From NCBI GenBank assembly GCA_964293585.1, contig CAXYYS010000040.1:1-18750 (forward strand): 18,750 nucleotides of DNA, read 5' to 3'. The stretch is from JAKVKY01 sp964293585 (GTDB taxonomy: Bacteria; Bacillota; Negativicutes; Acidaminococcales; Acidaminococcaceae). The notes beneath the pieces were generated by a model that was not told the DNA's origin, ran no database searches, and worked only from the letters and a program-made list of their open reading frames with translations. Of the stretch, positions 13,753 to 18,750 are shown in pieces (the first letter of the stretch is position 1; each line of letters begins with the position of its first letter). Made by a program: the position numbers and the translations under genes.

Positions 13753-14096
13753 TATTCAATGAGGGCGGGTATATCGCTGCAACAATTGGCATCTGAATGC
13801 GCCGTTTTACTTGTAAATATAATAGGACCGGGTGCAATCGATACGCAGTTACCAGAAAATATAGGGCAGGGTAGCTCCTGCAGCAACAATTGGCACCTGA
13901 ATGCGCCGTTTTGCCAGCTAAGCGAGGCGTCGCGGAGCACCCAGTTTTGCGCAGCAAAACCTGTGCGAAAGCAGCCGAGCGCAGCGGCATAAACAGCATT
14001 CAGTGACTGTTGCAAAAGAGCTACCCTGCCTTTTTTCTGAGCCTAGAGATTGCAGCCAGTCCTACTCTGTTGCCAGATGCACCCGCCCTCTGAATA
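13753..14096. mobile_element. Candidate MITE with imperfect terminal inverted repeats
   Basis: The left end (13753-13784) and the complement of the right end (14096-14068) align as TATTCA, GAGGGCGGGT, then ATC, TG and CAACA, with a few gaps and mismatches. Inside are two direct copies of a 30-bp unit (13779-13808 and 13883-13912, one difference). A 166-nt multi-branched inverted repeat (13865-14030) follows. It encodes no transposase; the open frames crossing it have no ribosome sites. I see no target-site duplication. The interval 13728-14181 holds no gene. Confidence 0.5.
13865..14036 (+). repeat. Long multi-branched inverted repeat ending in T6
   Basis: GGCAGGGTAGCTC (13865-13877) pairs with 14018-14030. 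Inside it GCAAC pairs with GTTGC (13883-13887 with 14009-14013) and TGAATGC with GCATTCA (13898-13904 with 13996-14002). An apical stem carries TTTTGC/GCAAAA (13945-13950 with 13954-13959). Six T residues follow the outer arm on the plus strand. It may act as a terminator or as a structured RNA. Confidence 0.65.
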
Positions 14097-14181
14097 CAAA
14101 AGCATCCCCGTTGAGCACCACCCACTAACGGTTGAAAGCTCCCGCCCCGGCACTATTGATTCACTCATTTTGAAATATAAA

Positions 14182-14215
14182 AACGGCACCCCACACCTAA
14201 GTGTAAGGCGCCGTT
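14182..14215 (-). terminator. Terminator of the amidase-YvrJ operon
   Basis: AACGGC (14182-14187) pairs with GCCGTT (14210-14215), with ACAC/GTGT further in. On the minus strand TTTTATA follows. It begins 6 bp past the yvrJ stop. Confidence 0.85.
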
Positions 14216-14220
14216 CTAAC

Positions 14221-14373
14221 TTAAGCCTGCATCCCCGCCACGCGCTCCGATAGCAACCCTATCACATCGCTCAGCTTCGCAAGCTTACCCTCAATCCGTA
14301 CCAACAGATACCAGCTCAGCAGCATGGGGAAACCATACTCCGTGGTGTAGCCAACAAGATCCTTAATCTCCAT
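14221..14373 (-). CDS. YvrJ family small protein
   Basis: This 50-residue protein begins MEIKDLVGYTTEYGFPMLLS and continues WYLLVRIEGKLAKLSDVI. It matches the YvrJ family: a short N-terminus, one hydrophobic segment with FPMLLSWYLLVRIEGKL, then an amphipathic helix. The function is unknown. In B. subtilis yvrJ belongs to the SigO/RsoA sigma-factor regulon, which fits the sigma-like gene nearby. The ATG at 14373 has a modest GGGTGG site and lies 12 bp after DUF2922. It is the last gene of the operon. Confidence 0.85.
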   Translation of the reverse strand: MEIKDLVGYTTEYGFPMLLSWYLLVRIEGKLAKLSDVIGLLSERVAGMQA

Positions 14374-14385
14374 GGCTGCCACCCG

Positions 14386-14601
14386 TTAAGCCAGGTTGAC
14401 CAGATTCGTGGTACGCAGACGGCTGGCGTACAAAGACTTCAGGTCCGCACCGCCCACGTTAAAAATATTCGCGGCAATAATCTCGCCAGCCGCCTTCTCC
14501 GCTTCCGCCTTGGTCAGACCATCCTTGGGATCCACGATATTATAGGTTTTCTTCTTGCCATCGGCATTCCGAAAAACTAATTCCACTTCTGTAGTTTGCA
14601 T
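14386..14601 (-). CDS. DUF2922 family protein
   Basis: This 71-residue protein starts MQTTEVELVFRNADGKKKTY and contains VDPKDGLTKAEAE, then a C-terminal DLKSLYASRLRTTN. This is the DUF2922 pattern: a beta-strand with K-T-Y-x-I-x-D-P-K, then a helix. The function is unknown. In Firmicutes these genes travel with DUF1659 and YvrJ. The ATG at 14601 has AAAGGAGG at 8 nt. A longer frame to 14787 would precede the ribosome site and is rejected. A GC-rich gap of 231 bp separates it from DUF1659 (14602-14832); I see nothing certain in that gap. Confidence 0.9.
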   Translation of the reverse strand: MQTTEVELVFRNADGKKKTYNIVDPKDGLTKAEAEKAAGEIIAANIFNVGGADLKSLYASRLRTTNLVNLA

Positions 14602-14832
14602 TACGCATTCCTCCTTTAAAATTAATTGTCGGCTGCTGGTTAAGGCAAGCAGGTGGGCGCCGGTCTGCCCTTTTACGCAGGCAACCCTGGCGCCACGCCA
14701 TCCACTTGCCGCAGCCTTGTTTTGTACCGGGGCAGGCGGCTCTGCGCCGCCCCAGTACCCGCGCACCTTGCAGATGCGCCCCCTCATTCAGCTCTTACGC
14801 CCAAGTTTGCAAACTCAGGCGGCTACACAGGC

Positions 14833-15060
14833 TTACGCACCGGTAGTCAGCGCTGCGCTCTCGGTCACGTACACGTCCACCAGCTGCGCTTTGTACAGCG
14901 GGCTGAACGCGCTGGCCGTAGTCATAATCTGTTCCGGCTGCGCGTCTACCTTGACGTCGCCAAAGCTGATGTTCTTGGTCTTAGCGTTACCTTTGGCATC
15001 AGTGCCATCGTTAAAAACCAACACTAAGCTGCGTTTAACAACGGTTTTGTTAACTGCCAT
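14833..15060 (-). CDS. DUF1659 family protein
   Basis: This 75-residue protein (MAVNKTVVKRSLVLVFNDGT, then KTKNISFGDVKVDAQPEQI and ALSPLYKAQL-like FSPLYKAQLVDVYV) matches DUF1659, a small all-beta family of unknown function that pairs with DUF2922. It starts inside the amidase gene (37-bp overlap, different frame), with GGAGGTG 8 nt upstream. Confidence 0.9.
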   Translation of the reverse strand: MAVNKTVVKRSLVLVFNDGTDAKGNAKTKNISFGDVKVDAQPEQIMTTASAFSPLYKAQLVDVYVTESAALTTGA

Positions 15061-15698
15061 TCCTCTTTCACCTCCTCTCCCTGCTCCACAATACAGGCCG
15101 CGTCCCTAAACAACTGCAAGCGCTTAGGCGACCCCGGCATGTACCCCATGGCTTTTCCGCGGAGCACCTCACCGCCAGGATATAGCTCCTTGCGGAAGGG
15201 CAGACCCGGCAGCTGCCAAAAATCCCAACGGGTTTCCGGATCACCGCTACCTGGTCCGTAGCCATCTTTAAAAGCGACCTCACAATGAGTCAGCACCGTC
15301 CTGGGACTAAGCGCCAAACCCAACGCGGGACACAAAATGCCTACCGCCTTCGCCAGATATTCCACCTGGCACCCGGTGGGAGGCTCGGGGCCAAAATTAA
15401 TGTCGGTGCTGCTGCGCGCCACCGCGTCATACGCACCGCAAATCGCGATACCGATAGCACCGGTATTGCGATGCCAGGTATGCTCCCTCAAAAGAGTAAG
15501 GGCATCCGCACCGGCTCCGCCCGGAGGTACATACAGCGTACCGTCCCAGTCGATGCTGATGTGATAATCGTCATACACATGGCCGTAGTGACCGCCGGTC
15601 CAGTGCAGGTAAATGCGATTGGCAAAACCGTTCGCTCCCCGCCCCAGCCGGGCCACATCCTCAAAAGTAATACGGATAGGATCTGCTACAAGAGACAT
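15024..15698 (-). CDS. N-acetylmuramoyl-L-alanine amidase (Amidase_2)
   Basis: This 224-residue zinc amidase of the type-2 / PGRP-like fold cuts the bond between N-acetylmuramic acid and L-alanine in peptidoglycan. Probable zinc ligands are His32 (YLHWTGG), His138 (LTHCEVA) and Asp153 (GSGDPETRWDFW). The strand AIGIAICGAYDA (81-92) is typical of the fold. There is no signal peptide and no cell-wall-binding repeat, so it would need lysis, a holin or another route to reach its substrate, as phage-type endolysins do. The ATG at 15698 has AAAGGAG at 8 nt. It heads the operon amidase - DUF1659 - DUF2922 - YvrJ, downstream of the left-facing ECF-like promoter. Confidence 0.9.
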   Translation of the reverse strand: MSLVADPIRITFEDVARLGRGANGFANRIYLHWTGGHYGHVYDDYHISIDWDGTLYVPPGGAGADALTLLREHTWHRNTGAIGIAICGAYDAVARSSTDINFGPEPPTGCQVEYLAKAVGILCPALGLALSPRTVLTHCEVAFKDGYGPGSGDPETRWDFWQLPGLPFRKELYPGGEVLRGKAMGYMPGSPKRLQLFRDAACIVEQGEEVKEEWQLTKPLLNAA

Positions 15699-15808
15699 AC
15701 GAAAAACTCCTTTCTAAAAATTTTGTGAGAGGTTGCACCACCGCCCCGGCAAAAAATTTACGCAGCGCCGGAAAAGCAACCGGTTAAATTTTCGAGCGGC
15801 TAATTTTG

Positions 15809-15940
15809 CCTCTCACTTATATATACGGCAAAAAATGACAAAGTGTTCACCCTTTTTAAAAATATTTTTAAAATTTTTTTAAAAAAACTCAAAAAAAAGT
15901 GAACACTTGGACAAAAAATGCCGTATATATAAGTGAGGGG
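15809..15940. promoter_or_regulatory. Divergent pair of ECF-type promoter-like units in a large palindrome
   Basis: Two outward-facing copies of one unit share GTGAACACTT, a 10-nt variable stretch, then TGCCGTATATATAAGTGAG. The left copy is on the minus strand (15850 to 15812) and the right copy on the plus strand (15899 to 15937). Each contains TGAACA, exactly 16 nt, then CGTATA, close to ECF sigma promoters such as those of SigW (TGAAAC, 16-17 nt, CGTATA). An A/T-only core (15851-15898) lies between them. The left copy points at the amidase operon and the right copy at the sigma-like gene. Confidence 0.7.
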
Positions 15941-16077
15941 TCAATTACCCCGGACAACTTTTTCTTTTAATATTTTCTTTTTGGGCCTTCGTTTCTAATC
16001 TTTTCGTCTCCTACGGTTTCTAACATCTACGTAACAAGCAAAACTAAGAACTACAAATTACGAGCTTTTTAAATTCA

Positions 16078-16202
16078 TTCCTTGTTCCAAAGGTTTTAGG
16101 TTTTTATAATCGTTTCCTTGTTCCAAAGGTTTTGACTTTTATAATCGTTTCCTTGTTCTAAAGGTTTTGACTTTTATAATCAGTTCCTTGTTCCAAGGTT
16201 TT
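16078..16202 (+). repeat. Tandem 35-bp repeats each carrying promoter-like boxes
   Basis: Three full units and one partial: 16078-16113, 16114-16148, 16149-16183, 16184-16202. The first three each have TTGTTC and TATAAT spaced 17, 16 and 16 nt (TATAAT at 16105, 16140, 16175). Each also has CCTTGTTCYAAAGG, whose ends are complementary. The remainder of 15699-16322 holds the divergent promoters and AT-rich DNA with a weak hairpin (GCAC/GTGC near 16275-16285). Confidence 0.8.
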
Positions 16203-16322
16203 ATGATAAAATTTAAAAGTGTGAAAGTTATATTACATACTATATTCATAGTATTTAAGATAAAGTATGAAAGGCACCCTGTGCTTTTTATAAATTAGTA
16301 ACAAGAAAAGAGGTGATCAATC

Positions 16323-16421
16323 ATGGAAGGTCATTGTAGAAATCAAAAGCGTGGCAACAAAGAACTCATCAATCATTTCATACCAAGAAAAAGGAGGCAC
16401 GCAAGTGCGGAAACAAAATAG
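16323..16421 (+). CDS. 32-codon leader ORF overlapping the sigma-like gene
   Basis: The ATG at 16323 has AGAGGTGAT 4 nt upstream and opens MEGHCRNQKRGNKELINHFI, ending at TAG at 16421. The sigma-like gene starts at 16405 in another frame, so the leader ends 17 bp inside it. The peptide is basic, with no domain. It fits a translational-coupling leader. Confidence 0.5.
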   Translation: MEGHCRNQKRGNKELINHFIPRKRRHASAETK

Positions 16422-17268
16422 TGAAAATGAAGAAGTAAAGGACCCAAGCATACGTAAGAAAATTAATTTAACTCCTGCTCAGGTACAACAATTTGTCCTA
16501 AGATTACGTGCAGGTGAAAAAGGCTTAACGCCACAGGGATTAATAAAAGATGACCATGAGCGCTGGTATCAGACAGTGCAAGGCATCCAAAAAGGTATTG
16601 AACCCTGGTTTGAATTCTTCCTGGAAGAATTTGATAAAACGATTAACCGCCAGGTACATCTGCTGGGTTATTATCCGGGCATTGACCAGGAAGATGTGGA
16701 TTTGGAAGCGCGGATGGCGCTCTTCCATGCTTTGCGCAAGGAAAAAGATTTAAAAATAAATACCCTGCCCGGATTAGTCAAAACCTTTCTTGTGCATTGG
16801 TTTAGTGATTACTGTACTTATTTGAACCGTCATGTCCGGAACAGTATAAAGTTTAAAAAAACTCCCCCGCCGGATGATACTCCGCCGGACGATACTCCGC
16901 CGGACGACACTCCGCCGGATGATACTCCACCGGATGGAACTCCGCCAGATGGAGGTATACCCACTAAACAAGTATCTCAGGCCTGGCCCGCCAAAGAAGG
17001 GCTTCCCCGCCTGGAGGAAACAACTTCTCCCAGTCCGGAGAAACAGGTTTGTGATGTTTTTTTAAAACAGCTTATTCACAAACATGTGAAAGAACTACCC
17101 AAAATCTATCGGGTCATCATCAAAGGCTGCTACCGCTACAACAAGACGGATGTGGAACTAGCCCGCATACTAAACAGCAGGCGGCTCACCATCCTGCGTG
17201 CGCGTAAAAAAGCCGAGCAAATGCTGCGTTCTCCCTTTATCAAAGCCGGCATCCATCCCGATATGTAA
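16405..17268 (+). CDS. Atypical sigma-70-like factor with Pro/Asp repeat linker
   Basis: This 287-residue protein has two helical domains. Counting from the GTG at 16405, the first (about 50-152) includes YYPGIDQEDVDLEARMALFH and a W-rich helix like sigma region 2 (VHWFSDYCTYLNRHVRN). The second (about 215-275) ends in a region-4-like helix-turn-helix, TDVELARILNSRRLTILRAR. Between them lie about six PPDDT-like pentapeptide repeats (about 153-184), encoded by 15-bp tandem DNA repeats. I infer a divergent ECF or SigO/TcdR-like sigma factor; homology is faint. The start at 16405 has AAGGAGG at 7 nt; an upstream GTG at 16351 lacks a ribosome site. It is the first gene of sigma - Sel1 - unknown, and candidate reader of the divergent promoters. 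Confidence 0.65.
   Translation: MRKQNSENEEVKDPSIRKKINLTPAQVQQFVLRLRAGEKGLTPQGLIKDDHERWYQTVQGIQKGIEPWFEFFLEEFDKTINRQVHLLGYYPGIDQEDVDLEARMALFHALRKEKDLKINTLPGLVKTFLVHWFSDYCTYLNRHVRNSIKFKKTPPPDDTPPDDTPPDDTPPDDTPPDGTPPDGGIPTKQVSQAWPAKEGLPRLEETTSPSPEKQVCDVFLKQLIHKHVKELPKIYRVIIKGCYRYNKTDVELARILNSRRLTILRARKKAEQMLRSPFIKAGIHPDM
16865..16952 (+). repeat. 15-bp coding tandem repeat in the sigma-like gene
   Basis: About six units of CCGGAYGAYACTCCG-like sequence encode P-D-D-T-P pentapeptides. The last two units degrade to PDGTP and PDGG. Unit number could vary by slippage and would change linker length without a frameshift. Confidence 0.85.
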
Positions 17269-17279
17269 CTAAAAATTTA

Positions 17280-17301
17280 GCGCCCGGCTTAGGCCAGGCG
17301 C
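17280..17301 (+). repeat. Intercistronic hairpin
   Basis: GCGCC (17280-17284) pairs with GGCGC (17297-17301), and GGC with GCC inside, with one mismatch and a 4-nt loop. There is no T-run. It may stabilise mRNA or lower expression of the genes behind the sigma gene. Confidence 0.5.
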
Positions 17302-17329
17302 CTCACATACATCACAAAGGAGTATCGAC

Positions 17330-18064
17330 ATGCAAACTAAGTTCACGCCCCTCAGTCCGGCCATCAGCACGGCAACAGCCAAACTGATCAGCCAGTTCGG
17401 AATCCCGGCATTCTTTGCCGCGGATGCACAAGGCGCCTTAGCCGGCGTCTGCGAAGCCGCTTTCAGGCTGGGGACTTTCTTTTATTTCCGCAACAACGGG
17501 CCACAGGATGCCCGGCAGGCCATCCGCTGGCTGACGCCCATGGGCAAAAAAGATTCCGTCCCGGCCCAAACACGCCTGGGCGCCTGCTACATCCGTCTGC
17601 ACGATTTTGCTACGGCCGCCACCTGGCTCTTACCGGCAGCCCGGCAAAACCAACCCAAGGCGCTGATCCTGCTGGGACGCTGCTACGAAGAACTGGGCAA
17701 CAGGACGGGCGCACGCCTGGCCTATAACCGCTATGCGGAACTGGGCTACGACCGTGGCCGCAGAGAACTGCAACGCCTGGACGAACTAAACAGCAAAGGT
17801 TACGGCCCCCTGCTGCGCCAGGTTTATGCCGGCGATATCCAGTCCTGCTACGAACTGGGCCGGGTTTATCTGGAATTGAGCCGCACCGCCGCAACTTTAC
17901 AGGAGCAGGAAGGCCGGCGCAAGTTTGGCCTGCGCTTATTGCACAAGGCTGCGACCCGGGGCCACGAGGCAGCACGTATGTTGTACAATCAGGAAGCACA
18001 AAACAACCATCAGCCAGAACAAAAACTATTTAACGAGGAGGCACTACGTGAATCAAATATTTAA
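17330..18064 (+). CDS. Sel1/TPR-like repeat protein
   Basis: This 244-residue soluble protein is built of helical hairpin repeats of the Sel1/TPR superfamily. Typical pieces are AQTRLGACYIRLHDFATAAT (79-98), ALILLGRCYEELGNRTGARL (111-130) and SCYELGRVYLELS (172-184). The segment LLHKAATRGHEAARMLYN (203-220) has the classic Sel1 A-A-x-x-G-x-x-x-A. Such proteins are scaffolds for protein contacts. It has no signal peptide. The ATG at 17330 has AAAGGAG at 7 nt. It lies 61 bp after the sigma-like gene and overlaps the next gene by 17 bp, so it could be a regulator or partner of that sigma factor. It is much richer in GC than the GTPase region. Confidence 0.82.
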   Translation: MQTKFTPLSPAISTATAKLISQFGIPAFFAADAQGALAGVCEAAFRLGTFFYFRNNGPQDARQAIRWLTPMGKKDSVPAQTRLGACYIRLHDFATAATWLLPAARQNQPKALILLGRCYEELGNRTGARLAYNRYAELGYDRGRRELQRLDELNSKGYGPLLRQVYAGDIQSCYELGRVYLELSRTAATLQEQEGRRKFGLRLLHKAATRGHEAARMLYNQEAQNNHQPEQKLFNEEALRESNI

Positions 18065-18533
18065 GGACTTTTTACGGCAGGCCAACACCTGTTTAGAATT
18101 TTTACCGGAAAGCTTCTTTTGGGAAGTGGTAGACAAATGCATCCCCCGGGACATGGAAATCCCCGAAGAACTCCGCGCCCTGAACGGCTACAAAAAAGGC
18201 GAACACATCGACCTGGACAAGGTCCTGGAAGACGCCATGGACGGCCAGATCCCGGCGCAGGTTTTCCTGGCAGTCCTGATTTTCTGCAGCCACGGCAACA
18301 TCCTGCGCCTGCTGCCACTGATCTTCAGGCTGCTCAAAAAAGGCCTAGCCCTCCGGGACCCCAAAGCCAGGGCCGTGCTGAGCGGCTGCCTGTTCTATCT
18401 GGACCAGGCGCCCGACAGCGAATTTGCCAAACTGCAACAACTGCTACACGAATTTAAAGCCCAAGATGCCCAACTGGTGCAGGAAAGAGAGGTCAGCCTG
18501 GAAAACGCCGCCATGAACGCTGCCAACAGTTAA
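18048..18533 (+). CDS. Unknown helical protein, last gene of the sigma operon
   Basis: This 161-residue protein is not recognised. It appears all-helical. A hydrophobic stretch (69-98, QVFLAVLIFC then GNILRLLPLIFRLL) could be a buried helix pair or a membrane-associated segment, and the C-terminus (128-150) is charged. The repeat-like LRDPKARAVLSGCLFYLDQA (102-121) recalls a degenerate TPR-type helix pair. The start is the GTG at 18048, with GAGGAGG 6 nt upstream and a 17-bp overlap with the Sel1-like gene, which indicates coupled translation. A longer frame upstream is a shadow of that gene. Its role is likely tied to its two operon partners. Confidence 0.75.
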   Translation: MNQIFKDFLRQANTCLEFLPESFFWEVVDKCIPRDMEIPEELRALNGYKKGEHIDLDKVLEDAMDGQIPAQVFLAVLIFCSHGNILRLLPLIFRLLKKGLALRDPKARAVLSGCLFYLDQAPDSEFAKLQQLLHEFKAQDAQLVQEREVSLENAAMNAANS

Positions 18534-18572
18534 GCAGCGCCCCAAAGCAAACCCGACAACTAAAAAGAACGT

Positions 18573-18621
18573 AAACTAAAATACGCCCTGCCCCACATTC
18601 GTGGTGAATGTGAGACAGGGC
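18573..18621. terminator. Probably bidirectional terminator, partner of the one at 11983
   Basis: GCCCTG (18585-18590) pairs with CAGGGC (18616-18621), and CACATTC with GAATGTG (18594-18600 with 18606-18612), with a 5-nt loop. The best T-rich tail is on the minus strand (TATTTTAGTTT). Its position 50 bp past the plus-strand operon suggests it also ends that. Beyond it, 18622-18750 shows no gene. Confidence 0.6.
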
Positions 18622-18750
18622 ATATAAAATTTCCCAGGAAATTATACCTTTAAGATTATCTTAAAAAATTTATAAAGTACGAAAGCATTTTTAATAAAAT
18701 CCCTAGTGTCAACCTAAGTTCGCAATTTCTTTCAGGAACTCCAAAATGAA

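Noticed and set aside
13709..14015. Several open frames of 77-96 codons between hicA and yvrJ
   Set aside because: They lie in the repeat-rich candidate MITE, appear on both strands, have no ribosome sites, and their repeated peptides come from the 30-bp direct repeat.
14555..15109. 184-codon plus-strand frame
   Set aside because: It is a shadow of the DUF2922, DUF1659 and amidase genes on the other strand, produced by high GC and codon structure.
16078..16202. CRISPR array
   Set aside because: The units are contiguous 35-bp tandem repeats without unique spacers, and no cas genes are present.
17610..18318. Minus-strand frames opposite the Sel1-like and last genes
   Set aside because: They are Pro/Arg/Gly-rich translations of the antisense of GC-rich genes, with no start signals.

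Overview
The window suggests a Bacillota chromosome. Shine-Dalgarno sequences are strong (AGGAGG type) and GTG starts are frequent. It carries the Firmicute set amidase / DUF1659 / DUF2922 / YvrJ plus an Abi_2 gene and HicAB. I lean towards Negativicutes or Clostridia, but that is an inference from protein flavour only. Base composition is patchy: AT-rich in the GTPase block, GC-richer at both ends. This fits an accessory region assembled from several sources.

Layout. (1) 112-2927, minus strand: three single enzyme genes, namely an acyltransferase-3 membrane protein, a GNAT acetyltransferase and a CatA-like acetyltransferase with a possible leader peptide and hairpin. (2) 3252-10374, minus strand: a tight five-gene operon. 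In transcription order it holds a tail-anchored coiled-coil protein, two dynamin-like GTPases overlapping by ATGA, a Gly/Ala-rich membrane-active-looking protein, and a 495-residue protein with a similar hydrophobic core. The GTPase pair resembles LeoBC/LeoA of the Eleos anti-phage system, but the operon has three further components. A promoter-like -10, a structured leader and a strong hairpin-plus-T-run lie just upstream. (3) 10689-12216: an Abi_2 (AbiF/AbiD-like) HEPN protein preceded by its own consensus promoter and a structured RNA of about 80 nt, in the arrangement of AbiF-RNA toxin-antitoxin modules. Remnants of a UDP-glucose dehydrogenase gene and of a hicB gene lie on either side. 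(4) 12269-13660: a HicA-HicB operon with a perfect 27-bp operator-like palindrome, plus a third unknown gene. (5) 13753-14096: a candidate MITE with imperfect terminal inverted repeats and an inner 166-nt multi-branched inverted repeat.

(6) 14221-18533: a divergent module. To the left runs amidase - DUF1659 - DUF2922 - YvrJ. To the right runs a 32-codon leader ORF, an atypical sigma-70-like factor whose two domains are joined by a Pro/Asp repeat linker, a Sel1-like repeat protein and an unknown helical protein. Between them, two outward-facing copies of one promoter-like unit (TGAACA, 16 nt, CGTATA) sit head to head. This is what an ECF-type sigma factor driving both operons would need. Further right are three tandem 35-bp repeats, each containing TTGTTC, 16-17 nt, TATAAT.

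Together, regions 2 to 4 look like a defence island (GTPase membrane system, HEPN RNase with RNA, HicAB). Region 6 looks like a self-contained sigma-factor-controlled murein hydrolase module. YvrJ is in the regulon of the two-part sigma factor SigO/RsoA in Bacillus subtilis, which makes that link plausible. No tRNA, rRNA, transposase or CRISPR array was found.
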